Position numbers and translations under genes: made by a program
The notes under the pieces: model-generated
Told to the model about the DNA's origin: nothing
The model's input: only the letters and a program-made list of their open reading frames with translations
Database searches by the model: none
Assembly: GCA_025354965.1 (NCBI GenBank)
Contig: JANXLW010000366.1
Location: 1-5,404, forward strand
Length of the DNA: 5,404 nt
DNA from: Betaproteobacteria bacterium
Lineage (GTDB): Bacteria > Pseudomonadota > Gammaproteobacteria > Burkholderiales > Burkholderiaceae_C
Reading direction: 5' to 3'
In this document: positions 1 through 5,404 of the stretch, in pieces
How the letters are laid out: every line of letters starts with the position of its first letter
How positions within the stretch are numbered: the first letter of the stretch is position 1

Positions 1-149
1 TCATAAAGGGGCAAACAGGAGCATGGCTTGAGTGTACGTTTTTGTGCCAGGAAATGCCTACCACAACTCTCTTGCATGCACTCCCTCGTGACCTATACCG
101 ACCGTCCTGACTCGGCCATCAACGGGCGCAATGCTGCGACAAGCGACAT
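1..149. other. Left edge, no gene seen
   Basis: Nothing convincing is found here. A 43-codon plus-strand frame starting at the ATG near 78 runs across the cyclase remnant, but it has no ribosome binding site and no recognisable motif. The stretch lies downstream of the stop of the cyclase relic. Confidence 0.4.
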
Positions 150-266
150 TCAACGAATGACCGTCGTCGGGTCCTCCGGTTGCTGGCCTTCACACTCGGC
201 TTGAACCCAGACTTGGTTTCGACCAGCATTCTTGGCTTTGTACATCGCCTCATCAGCCCGGACATT
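150..266 (-). pseudogene. C-terminal remnant of a GGDEF diguanylate cyclase
   Basis: Read on the minus strand, 38 codons ending in TGA at 150-152 encode the typical end of a GGDEF domain: RADEAMYKAKNAGRNQVW, followed by a polar tail ending TTVIR. An in-frame TGA at 267-269 closes the frame right before it, so no start and no catalytic part are present. In another frame just upstream (about 261-345) the translation contains ATQLIELLVK, which could be the helix that precedes ADEAMY in these domains. That would mean at least one frameshift near 260, but this extension is weak. The fragment resembles the end of the intact cyclase next door (ADASMYQAKQGGKNR) without being a close copy. It is therefore more likely the relic of a separate or old duplicate cyclase than a recent duplication. 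It cannot make a functional enzyme. Confidence 0.75.
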
Positions 267-269
267 TCA

Positions 270-399
270 CCAATAGCTCAATGAGTTGTGTTGCATGGTG
301 TCGAGATGGCTTTGGAAGGGTGATTGCAGTGCCATCTACTTACTGTGCGGCTTTGCAGCGAATTGGTTCTATGTCCCAGGGTCAGGTCATTTCACACGG
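270..399. other. Spacer between cyclase remnant and intact cyclase
   Basis: No intact gene lies here. The part up to about 345 may hold frameshifted remains of the older GGDEF domain. The rest, just after the stop of the intact cyclase, shows no hairpin with a T-run that would qualify as a terminator. Short plus-strand frames crossing it are rich in Cys, Trp and Arg and have no ribosome binding site. Confidence 0.4.
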
Positions 400-1620
400 T
401 TACAAGGCTTTGTCCGCAGAAGAAAAACAATACCGATTCTTGCCTCCTTGCTTCGCTTGATACATCGAAGCGTCTGCTGCCTTTAGCAATTCATCAGAGT
501 TGTTCGCATCGCGCGGGAACACGGCAATTCCAATACTTGCACCGACCTTGGCCTCTTCCGGACCGATGGGAATGGGCGCGTCCAGTGATGCAATCATTCG
601 CCCAGCAAGTACTGACAGGCTGGCATTGTCATTGGCATGGGTAACCGCTACCGCGAATTCATCGCCGCCCAAGCGAACAAGCAAGTCGGACTCGCGAAGA
701 AGTGTTTGGAACCGTGTTGCCACCGCCCGCAGTACCTCATCTCCTGCGTCATGTCCGAGGCGGTCGTTGACTGCTTTGAATCCGTCAAGGTCGATGAAAT
801 ACAAGGCGGTTGAGAATTGATTGCGGCCGGCGTCAGCAAGGGCTCGGTCAATCCATTTGAGAAACATTCGGCGATTCGGCAAATGGGTCAACGCATCATG
901 GGTCGCCTCTTGTTCCAACTTGGCTGCAAGGCGACGATTTGTGGCAAGTGCGCGTGACGTTACCCGAAACCCTATGGCAAGAATGATCATCAGTAAAATC
1001 GCAACGAATGCTATGCTGATTCCGGCAAGCCTGATGTTCAGCGCCACCCGGTCATTCAAATCGTTTCTGGCAAGGTTAATGCCAGACTGAATCTGGTCCA
1101 AAACCAACTCGATTTGAAACAGCTTTTGGGAACTCTTTGCCGAGCTAGGACCGTTCCCGGACAGTTCCCCCTTGGTTGATGCGTTGAGAGCAAGCGATTC
1201 GTCGAGAGCTTTCAGATAGTCGCGCTGCAGCCCTTCCGCTGGCGCAATCTGTGGAATTAATTCTGCAAAATCTTCGGCAATCAGCTCTCGCAATGTGGCC
1301 AGCCGATTAACGCTTCGCTCACGCTCCTGCTTGAAGCGATCCAGAGACTGCTCATCGCCTTCATGAAAGTACTGATGCAAATGCAGCTGGGTCTTTTGGA
1401 GTCCACTGATATAGGCTTCTGACAAAACCAGAATCTTGCTGAAATCTTCCTCAGATTCCTCGGCTGTGACAATTCTATGAGCGTTGACTGCAAAAACTGC
1501 GACACTGACGAGCAGCAGCACACCAACAATCAAGTTGGGTATATGTACGCGGTAACGTTGCTTCAAATTGATTGATTGGCTATCCGTTGATACGGTTTTT
1601 CTTGTGAACCCGTGACGCAC
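400..1620 (-). CDS. Membrane-anchored diguanylate cyclase (GGDEF domain)
   Basis: This enzyme should condense two GTP into cyclic di-GMP at the inner membrane, in response to a signal sensed outside the cytoplasm. Numbering is from the GTG at 1620 (406 residues). A basic N-terminus leads to a transmembrane helix at about 27-47. A mostly helical extracytoplasmic region of about 150 residues follows, with no recognised sensor family (possibly a four-helix-bundle type). A second transmembrane helix lies at about 199-219, a short linker follows, and the GGDEF domain occupies about 238-403. Visible landmarks are HDALTHLPNRR (241-251), the metal-binding FIDLDGFK with D277, N285 and D294 of the NDxxGHxxGD stretch, the intact GGDEF signature at 318-322, and RESD at 309-312, exactly five residues before it. 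The last is the classical RxxD product-inhibition site. There is no EAL domain. The start is uncertain: the frame continues to a TTG at 1731 (443 residues), but those 37 extra residues are rich in Cys and His and look non-coding. A TTG at 1566 is another option. No candidate is an ATG or has a strong Shine-Dalgarno sequence. Confidence 0.92.
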   Translation of the reverse strand: MRHGFTRKTVSTDSQSINLKQRYRVHIPNLIVGVLLLVSVAVFAVNAHRIVTAEESEEDFSKILVLSEAYISGLQKTQLHLHQYFHEGDEQSLDRFKQERERSVNRLATLRELIAEDFAELIPQIAPAEGLQRDYLKALDESLALNASTKGELSGNGPSSAKSSQKLFQIELVLDQIQSGINLARNDLNDRVALNIRLAGISIAFVAILLMIILAIGFRVTSRALATNRRLAAKLEQEATHDALTHLPNRRMFLKWIDRALADAGRNQFSTALYFIDLDGFKAVNDRLGHDAGDEVLRAVATRFQTLLRESDLLVRLGGDEFAVAVTHANDNASLSVLAGRMIASLDAPIPIGPEEAKVGASIGIAVFPRDANNSDELLKAADASMYQAKQGGKNRYCFSSADKAL

Positions 1621-1863
1621 AGTTTCACTTTTTTTAAGATGGATACAGTGATGCAGATCAACAAAGTAATCAGTTTGTAAGCCACAAGTGACTGACGAAC
1701 AGTGCCGTGATTGACAAAGAGTTGCGGACAAACTGCCACTCTGAGCCGTTCATTTCATTCGGGTCGGCAACAGTCCTGCGCAGGCCTTCAACTACTCGAA
1801 AGGCTGTTCGTTCCAACTGCAACCTCAATGGCGCACGCCAGGTGCACGGCATTAACATACGGC

Positions 1864-2760
1864 ATGCTCAATTTTTTGCCTTCCCCTTTGGTCGGGCTGA
1901 TAGCCGCCCTGCTGCTGGCCCTGAATGTATTTTTCTGGGTGCCACTGCTGCTGATATTTGCGCTATTGAAACTGATCATCCCGCTGCACCGCATGCGGCT
2001 ACTGATCGACCCGATTCTGTTGCACATTGCCGAGAGCTGGATCGCCGGCAACAGTGGCTGGATGCGTCTGACACAGCGCACCATTTGGGATGTGCAGGGC
2101 ATTGACGGGCTCAACCACCGCAGCTGGTACCTGGTGAACTGCAACCACCAGTCGTGGGTCGATATTCTGGTGTTGCAGCACTTGTTCAACCGGCGCATTC
2201 CACTGCTCAAGTTTTTTCTCAAACAACAGTTGATCTGGGTCCCCGTCATGGGCTTGGCCTGGTGGGCGTTGGAGTTTCCCTTCATGCGTCGCCACAGCGA
2301 AGAATTCCTGAAAAAACACCCCGAAATGCGGGGCAAAGACCAGGCCACCACCCGCAAAGCTTGCGAAAAATTTGCCTTGATTCCGACCAGCGTCATGAAT
2401 TTTCTGGAAGGCACGCGCTTCACACCCGCCAAACACTTGCGACAAAAATCGCCCTACCAACATCTGCTCAAACCCAAGGCCGGTGGCATGGCATTGGCGC
2501 TCAATGCCATGGGTGACAAGTTCCAAGCCATTCTCGATGTGACCATTGTTTACCCGGATGGGGCGCCACAATTCACAGAGTTTTTAAAAGGCAGACTCAA
2601 ACGCGTCATTGTGCGGGTGCGGTCCCTTGCGGTACCCCAGCATCTGGTGCAAGGCGACTACGCCGGCGACCCGGCCGTGCGTGAGGCCTACCAGCAATGG
2701 GTGCACCGGCTGTGGCTCGACAAGGACGCTCAAATAGCAACCCTTATCGCAAGTGCTTGA
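1864..2760 (+). CDS. yihG: YihG-type 1-acylglycerol-3-phosphate acyltransferase family protein
   Basis: A 298-residue membrane acyltransferase of the PlsC/LPLAT superfamily, closest in my recollection to E. coli YihG (about 310 residues). Family members transfer an acyl chain to lysophosphatidic acid in phospholipid synthesis at the inner membrane, and YihG acts as an accessory enzyme beside PlsC. A hydrophobic N-terminal segment at about 8-40 anchors it. The catalytic NHxxxxD motif is NHQSWVD (H95, D100). FFLKQQLIWVP (117-127) and PFMRR (139-143) follow, and the substrate-binding EGTR is at 182-185. The RGKDQATTRKACEKF stretch (156-170) and the C-terminal QWVHRLW also match the YihG pattern. 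I chose the ATG at 1864 because the conserved hydrophobic start MLNFLP begins there. An in-frame ATG at 1828 and non-ATG starts as far up as 1711 give an unlikely polar extension. No clear Shine-Dalgarno sequence is visible. The gene is transcribed away from the cyclase gene and overlaps the end of the MOSC gene. Confidence 0.92.
   Translation: MLNFLPSPLVGLIAALLLALNVFFWVPLLLIFALLKLIIPLHRMRLLIDPILLHIAESWIAGNSGWMRLTQRTIWDVQGIDGLNHRSWYLVNCNHQSWVDILVLQHLFNRRIPLLKFFLKQQLIWVPVMGLAWWALEFPFMRRHSEEFLKKHPEMRGKDQATTRKACEKFALIPTSVMNFLEGTRFTPAKHLRQKSPYQHLLKPKAGGMALALNAMGDKFQAILDVTIVYPDGAPQFTEFLKGRLKRVIVRVRSLAVPQHLVQGDYAGDPAVREAYQQWVHRLWLDKDAQIATLIASA
2744..2760. other. Convergent 3' overlap of acyltransferase and MOSC genes
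   Basis: The TGA of the plus-strand acyltransferase (2758-2760) lies beyond the minus-strand TAA of the MOSC gene (2744-2746), so the last 17 bp are shared. No room is left for a conventional terminator between the genes. Transcripts from both sides must either read into each other or end inside the opposite gene. Confidence 0.9.
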
Positions 2761-3322
2761 ACATCTTGGCCTTGAATGAATCGCTGATACGCAGCCGTCT
2801 GGGGCCGGCCACCAGGGTAAACGACTCGCCGGCGCTCAGGTGGCCGCTTTGCTTCACTGCCAGATAAAACCCGCAGTAGCCCGCCTTCGCCATGGCTTTG
2901 GCGGCACCGGCAAAACCCATCGCCACATTGAATTTGTAGCACGGCTCACGCGGCTGCGTGACACGCAATTCGCAGTTGGGAAACCGGAGCACATCGCCAA
3001 CCCACACGTCACTCTCCAACAAACCTTGCAGCGTCAGGTTTTCGCCGACCGCGCCAAACGCAAGAGCATCGTCGATGCGAGTCAGTCCAGCGTGCACACG
3101 AGCTTTCTGCCAGAACGGATAGTGTTCAGAAGGATAAGCGTAGACAGCTTTGTCCAGACCACCATGCACCGACAGATCAGCCTGCTCGTCGCCGGCCAGG
3201 CCCAGCGGTAAAACCGGCACTGCGCCAGCCACTGGCAGTTTGTGAATGGCCGTGAGAATAAAGCGCTCCGCGATTTGAACACGACGCGCTTTTGCGGTCT
3301 GAATACTGAGAACTGTGGGCAT
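2744..3322 (-). CDS. MOSC-domain protein, YiiM-like
   Basis: A 192-residue soluble protein built around a MOSC domain, the fold found at the C-terminus of molybdenum-cofactor sulfurases. Related stand-alone proteins such as E. coli YiiM take part in molybdenum-cofactor-dependent detoxification of N-hydroxylated bases (6-hydroxylaminopurine). Visible motifs are GLAGDEQAD (41-49), the hallmark VHGGLDKAVYAYP (52-64), AFGAVGENL (88-96) and QPREPCYKF (123-131), whose C128 is the conserved MOSC cysteine. YiiM is about 224 residues. This protein lacks most of the extra C-terminal helical part, so it is nearer the minimal MOSC type and its substrate is unknown. The ATG at 3322 has no good Shine-Dalgarno sequence (a CCCC tract lies where one is expected). 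No other start fits better, since the family's opening residues begin here. The gene is divergent from the thiolase gene and runs tail-to-tail into the acyltransferase gene. Confidence 0.9.
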   Translation of the reverse strand: MPTVLSIQTAKARRVQIAERFILTAIHKLPVAGAVPVLPLGLAGDEQADLSVHGGLDKAVYAYPSEHYPFWQKARVHAGLTRIDDALAFGAVGENLTLQGLLESDVWVGDVLRFPNCELRVTQPREPCYKFNVAMGFAGAAKAMAKAGYCGFYLAVKQSGHLSAGESFTLVAGPRRLRISDSFKAKMFKHLR

Positions 3323-3342
3323 GTCAATGGGGCTTATTTATA

Positions 3343-3358
3343 CAAAGCAATTGCTTTG
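3343..3358. promoter_or_regulatory. Candidate operator: perfect 16-bp palindrome
   Basis: CAAAGCAATTGCTTTG reads the same on both strands. A further AAAGCAA half-site follows at 3362-3368, giving three half-sites in 26 bp. It lies in the AT-rich 82-bp space between the divergent MOSC and thiolase genes, where a dimeric regulator could control both. A TATACT at 3369-3374 could be a -10 box for the thiolase, and a TATAAA on the minus strand (3342 to 3337) could be one for the MOSC gene. No good -35 box accompanies either. The regulator cannot be named. A TetR-type fatty-acid regulator would fit the context, but that is inference. Confidence 0.45.
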
Positions 3359-3383
3359 CTAAAAGCAATATACTGCATTCCGG

Positions 3384-3396
3384 CAATTCTGAATTG
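3384..3396. promoter_or_regulatory. Second palindrome abutting the thiolase ribosome binding site
   Basis: CAATTC-T-GAATTG is a perfect 6-bp inverted repeat around one base, ending where the GGAG Shine-Dalgarno sequence begins. If the TATACT at 3369-3374 is the -10 box, this site sits just downstream of the start of transcription, a common place for a repressor. The one-base centre makes an RNA hairpin unlikely, so a protein-binding DNA site is the better guess. Confidence 0.3.
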
Positions 3397-3399
3397 GAG
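3396..3399 (+). promoter_or_regulatory. Ribosome binding site of the thiolase
   Basis: GGAG five bases before the ATG at 3405 supports that start. It is the only convincing Shine-Dalgarno sequence in the window; the other genes have weak ones or none. Confidence 0.6.
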
Positions 3400-3404
3400 C
3401 TCCC

Positions 3405-4610
3405 ATGACCGAAGCATTTGTGTATGACGCCATCCGCACCCCGCGCGGCAAAGGCAAAAAAGATGGCAGTCTGTATGAGGTCAAGCCGATCAACTTGCTG
3501 GCTGGTGTGCTGACCGAGTTGCAGCGTCGCAATGACTTTGATACCTCCAAAGTGGACGACGTTGTCATGGGCGTCGTGTCACCAGTTGGCGAGCAAGGTT
3601 CCGTCATTGCCAAAGTGGCAGCGTTGAAGGCCGGTTGGGATTTCACCTGCTCAGGGGTGCAGATCAACCGCTTTTGCGCCTCGGGTCTGGAAGCGGTCAA
3701 CATGGCGGCGCAAAAAGTGCGCTCCGGCTGGGAAGACCTGGTGGTGGCCGGTGGCGTTGAAAGCATGAGCCGTGTGCCGATTGGCTCGGACGGTGGCGCC
3801 TGGGCCATGGACCCTGAGACTAATTCGCAAACCGCGTTTGTACCGCAGGGCATTGGCGCCGATTTGATTGCCACACTGGAAGGCTTTTCGCGCCAGGATG
3901 TCGATGCCTTCGCCATGACGTCGCAACAGCGCGCCGCCCATGCCCGTGCCAATGGCTACTTTGACCGCTCGATGGTTGCCGTGACAGACTTTCTGGGTCA
4001 GGTCATTCTGGCGCAGGACGAGTTCATCAAACCGCAAACCACGCTGGAGGGTTTGGCGTCACTCAAACCGGCCTTTGAGCAGATGGGCGGCATGGGCTTC
4101 GACCAGGTGGCCCTGACCCGTTACCCACAAGTGGAACGCATCCACCATGTGCACCACGCCGGCAATTCAAGCGGCATTGTCGATGGCGCCGCCGCGGTCC
4201 TGATTGGCTCTGAAGCCGCTGGCAAGACCCATGGCTTCACGCCGCGCGCCCGCATTGTGGCCGCGGCACTCAGCGGTGCCGACCCCACCATCATGCTGAC
4301 AGGGCCGATGCCGGCCGCCCGCAAGGCACTGGCCAAGGCGGGCCTGACGATTGACCAGATGGACCTGTTTGAAGTCAACGAAGCGTTTGCTGCGGTGGTG
4401 ATGCGTTTCATGAAAGAGATGGGGGTGCCGCACGACAAGGTCAATGTCAATGGTGGCGCCATTGCCATGGGCCATCCGCTGGGTGCCACCGGCGCCATGA
4501 TTTTGAGTACCCTGATTGACGAGTTGCACCGGCGTCAGTTGCGCTACGGCCTGGCCACCCTGTGCGTCGGCGGTGGCATGGGCATTGCCACCATCGTTGA
4601 ACGTTGTTAA
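3405..4610 (+). CDS. fadA: Acetyl-CoA acyltransferase / thiolase (FadA type)
   Basis: A 401-residue thiolase that should cleave 3-ketoacyl-CoA with CoA into acetyl-CoA and a shortened acyl-CoA, the last step of beta-oxidation in the cytoplasm. All catalytic elements are present: the nucleophile in NRFCASGLEAVN (C91), VNEAFAAV (324-331), GGAIAMGHPLGATGA (350-364) with H357, and the second cysteine in LCVGGGMG (C387). The length is normal for the family. The overall sequence, including the opening EAFVYDAIRTPRGK and GVESMSRVPIGSDGGA (117-131), recalls the thiolase partner of mycobacterial-type trifunctional complexes (FadA beside FadB) more than a biosynthetic PhaA. A following FadB/FadJ-type gene on the same strand supports a degradative role. 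The ATG at 3405 has GGAG at good spacing. The gene is divergent from the MOSC gene and preceded by palindromes that may be operators. Chain-length preference cannot be read from the sequence. Confidence 0.95.
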   Translation: MTEAFVYDAIRTPRGKGKKDGSLYEVKPINLLAGVLTELQRRNDFDTSKVDDVVMGVVSPVGEQGSVIAKVAALKAGWDFTCSGVQINRFCASGLEAVNMAAQKVRSGWEDLVVAGGVESMSRVPIGSDGGAWAMDPETNSQTAFVPQGIGADLIATLEGFSRQDVDAFAMTSQQRAAHARANGYFDRSMVAVTDFLGQVILAQDEFIKPQTTLEGLASLKPAFEQMGGMGFDQVALTRYPQVERIHHVHHAGNSSGIVDGAAAVLIGSEAAGKTHGFTPRARIVAAALSGADPTIMLTGPMPAARKALAKAGLTIDQMDLFEVNEAFAAVVMRFMKEMGVPHDKVNVNGGAIAMGHPLGATGAMILSTLIDELHRRQLRYGLATLCVGGGMGIATIVERC

Positions 4611-4728
4611 TAACTGTGCTGGACAGACCGCAGCTACGTAAAGTGAGCCAGTTCTGTCTTCAACTGATTATGGATTTTTCACGACATGATGACAGGCCAA
4701 AGCCAAACTCGGCTCAGCTTGGCGGGTG

Positions 4729-4822
4729 GATCAGGCTGCTGGGGCACTCAGCTCCGCGGCTGTCCCCCCGCCTTCGGCGTCCTCCTTTATGCCGCTGCGC
4801 TGAGCGCCCCAACAGCCTGATC
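4729..4822. repeat. Large imperfect inverted repeat with 32-bp arms
   Basis: The left arm 4729-4760 (begins GATCAGGCTGCTGGGGC) and the right arm 4791-4822 (ends GCCCCAACAGCCTGATC) are inverted copies matching at 28 of 32 positions. Two of the mismatches become G-U pairs in a minus-strand RNA. The 30-bp centre contains a small nested stem (CGCC-TTC-GGCG, 4769-4779). The whole could form a cruciform or a long RNA hairpin. There is no T-run after it, so a classical terminator is unlikely. A dispersed, MITE-like or other structured intergenic repeat is the more likely explanation. I see no target-site duplication that would prove insertion. Confidence 0.8.
4752..4790 (-). repeat. 39-bp GC-rich repeat, copy 1
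   Basis: On the minus strand it reads AAGGAGGACGCCGAAGGC and then a run of G followed by ACAGCCGCGGAG. It matches the copy at 4920-4958, in the opposite orientation, at 33 of 39 positions. The changes in the central GCC-GAA-GGC / GCC-GCA-GGC mini-hairpin leave its stem intact. It occupies the end of the left arm and the loop of the large inverted repeat. Confidence 0.75.
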
Positions 4823-4919
4823 TTGCATGCAGTGTTGGTATTCGAAGTATGCGAACACCGATGCTTGTTGCCGAGGGTGATGCAGTGGCTGGCGCAGCGT
4901 GGACTTGGGGTTTTGCCAA

Positions 4920-4958
4920 ATCAAGGAGGAGGCCGCAGGCCGGGGGACATTCGCGGAG
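4920..4958 (+). repeat. 39-bp GC-rich repeat, copy 2 (opposite orientation)
   Basis: On the plus strand it reads AAGGAGGAGGCCGCAGGC and then GGGGGACATTCGCGGAG. It is the inverted counterpart of the copy at 4752-4790 (33 of 39 identical). Unlike copy 1 it is not enclosed by long inverted arms. The two copies lie about 130 bp apart and could pair with each other in single-stranded DNA or RNA. Confidence 0.75.
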
Positions 4959-5062
4959 TCACCCACTGCGGCGCCCTTGGCTCCCGCAGGCCTGGGATTT
5001 GGACCTGGACTCGCGAAAGCAATCTGCATCGGGCAGCATCCATCACGTCTTTCACCTACCTG

Positions 5063-5083
5063 ATTGCGGATCAAGCCCGCAAT
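5063..5083. repeat. REP-like palindrome just before the fadB start
   Basis: ATTGCGG and CCGCAAT form a perfect 7-bp stem around a 7-base loop (ATCAAGC). On the minus strand it reads ATTGCGGGCTTGATCCGCAAT, which resembles short extragenic palindromes I recall as common in proteobacterial genomes. It ends only 11 bp before the ATG at 5095, so it occupies the place where a ribosome binding site would be expected. Confidence 0.6.
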
Positions 5084-5094
5084 AACAATACACC

Positions 5095-5404
5095 ATGAAA
5101 ACCATCCACTACGAACTGCAAGACGGCGTTGCCACCGTCACCTTTGACGAACCCAATTCACCGGTCAACACCATGTGCCTGCAGTGGCAGCAAGACATGT
5201 CGGCACTGGTAGCACAGGTGTTGAAGGACAAGGATGCCATCAAGGGCATCATCCTGGCGTCCGCCAAATCCACTTTTTTTGCCGGGGCCGATCTGAAGGG
5301 TGCCATGCGCCTTCAAGCCTCGGATGCGACGGCCATATTCACCGAAATCGAGCTGGTCAAAAAGAACTTTCGCACGCTCGAGACGCTGGGCAAGCCGGTG
5401 GTCA
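5095..5404 (+). CDS. fadB: Multifunctional beta-oxidation enzyme (FadB/FadJ type), 5' part only
   Basis: The first 103 codons of a gene that runs off the right edge. They match the N-terminal enoyl-CoA hydratase (crotonase) domain of FadB/FadJ-type proteins, which hydrate enoyl-CoA and then oxidise 3-hydroxyacyl-CoA with NAD+. Visible are the opening strand GVATVTFDEPNSPVN (11-25), IILASAKSTFFAGADLK (52-68), which carries the oxyanion-hole residues in FFAGADL, and FRTLETLGKPVV at the cut end. The catalytic glutamates and the dehydrogenase domain lie outside the window, so a single-domain enoyl-CoA hydratase cannot be strictly excluded. The TLETLGKPVV stretch and the thiolase upstream favour the multifunctional form. 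The start ATG at 5095 is where family members begin, but no Shine-Dalgarno sequence precedes it (CAATAACAATACACC). Confidence 0.85.
   Translation, partial: MKTIHYELQDGVATVTFDEPNSPVNTMCLQWQQDMSALVAQVLKDKDAIKGIILASAKSTFFAGADLKGAMRLQASDATAIFTEIELVKKNFRTLETLGKPVV

Larger units (their letters stand above)
4611..5094. other. 484-bp repeat-rich gap between thiolase and fadB-like gene
   Basis: No credible gene is seen. Open frames exist on both strands (for example plus 4604-5098 and minus 4787-5074), but they run through inverted repeats, have low-complexity composition and match no family I recognise. The stretch holds a large inverted repeat, two opposed copies of a GC-rich element and a REP-like hairpin (listed separately). 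A further imperfect hairpin is possible at 4832-4858 (GTGTT and AACAC ends around TTCGAA). The first 118 bases after the thiolase and the stretch 4959-5062 show nothing clear. Confidence 0.6.

Noticed and set aside
78..209. Small plus-strand frame of 43 codons across the cyclase remnant
   Set aside because: There is no ribosome binding site, no motif, and it overlaps the recognisable GGDEF tail on the other strand.
1711..1739. Promoter with TTGACA at 1711-1716 for the acyltransferase gene
   Set aside because: No -10 box is found at the right distance (TGCCAC), and it lies 150 bp from the start codon inside the doubtful 5' extension of the cyclase frame.
1788..2571. Long minus-strand frames opposite the acyltransferase gene
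   Set aside because: They are shadows of a well-supported gene; their translations are Cys-, Ser- and Arg-rich or Gln-rich with no family motif.
4649..4679. Terminator after the thiolase (CAGTT-loop-AACTG followed by a short T-run)
   Set aside because: The stem has only 5 bp with an 8-base loop, and the TTTTT lies 8 bases away. This is too weak to call.
4729..4822. Integron attC site
   Set aside because: The arms do not show the paired core sites expected of attC (a GTTRRRY and RYYYAAC pair at the ends), and no integrase or cassette array is present.
4787..5074. 95-residue minus-strand open frame with a fairly protein-like end (QNPKSTLRQPLHHPRQQ)
   Set aside because: It spans copy 2 of the 39-bp repeat and the right arm of the inverted repeat. 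It is more likely an open frame carried by a dispersed repeat than a gene, though a genome search for the same peptide would settle it.
4604..5098. 164-residue plus-strand open frame filling the thiolase-fadB gap
   Set aside because: It overlaps the thiolase end, runs through the inverted repeats, is rich in Arg, Pro and Leu, and shows no domain or ribosome binding site.

Overview
The window looks like chromosome from a betaproteobacterium, probably a Burkholderiales member of the Comamonadaceae type (Rhodoferax or Polaromonas style). This is an inference from moderately high GC, codon use and the style of the proteins. No rRNA or marker gene fixes the taxon. There are four complete genes, one gene cut by the right edge, one decayed gene fragment, and a repeat-filled gap.

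Left part (1-1731): a short remnant of a diguanylate cyclase (the end of a GGDEF domain, minus strand, 150-266) lies just downstream of a complete, membrane-anchored diguanylate cyclase on the same strand. The complete one keeps its active-site GGDEF motif and its RxxD inhibitory site, so it should make cyclic di-GMP. It has no ATG start.

Middle (1864-3322): a YihG-type membrane acyltransferase (plus) and a YiiM-like MOSC-domain protein (minus) converge, and their 3' ends overlap by 17 bp. The MOSC gene is divergent from the next gene, a thiolase. The 82-bp AT-rich space between them holds two perfect short palindromes that look like operator sites.

Right part (3405-5404): a FadA-type thiolase is followed, on the same strand, by the first 103 codons of a FadB/FadJ-type multifunctional beta-oxidation enzyme. 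Together they would carry out the last three steps of fatty-acid beta-oxidation (enoyl-CoA hydration, 3-hydroxyacyl-CoA oxidation, thiolysis). The two genes are separated by 484 bp without a convincing gene. This gap contains a 32-bp-arm inverted repeat, two oppositely oriented copies of a 39-bp GC-rich sequence, and a REP-like hairpin that ends 11 bp before the fadB start.

No clearly new biological system is evident. The parts most worth a second look are the repeat island splitting fadA from fadB, the operator-like palindromes before fadA, and the decayed cyclase tail.
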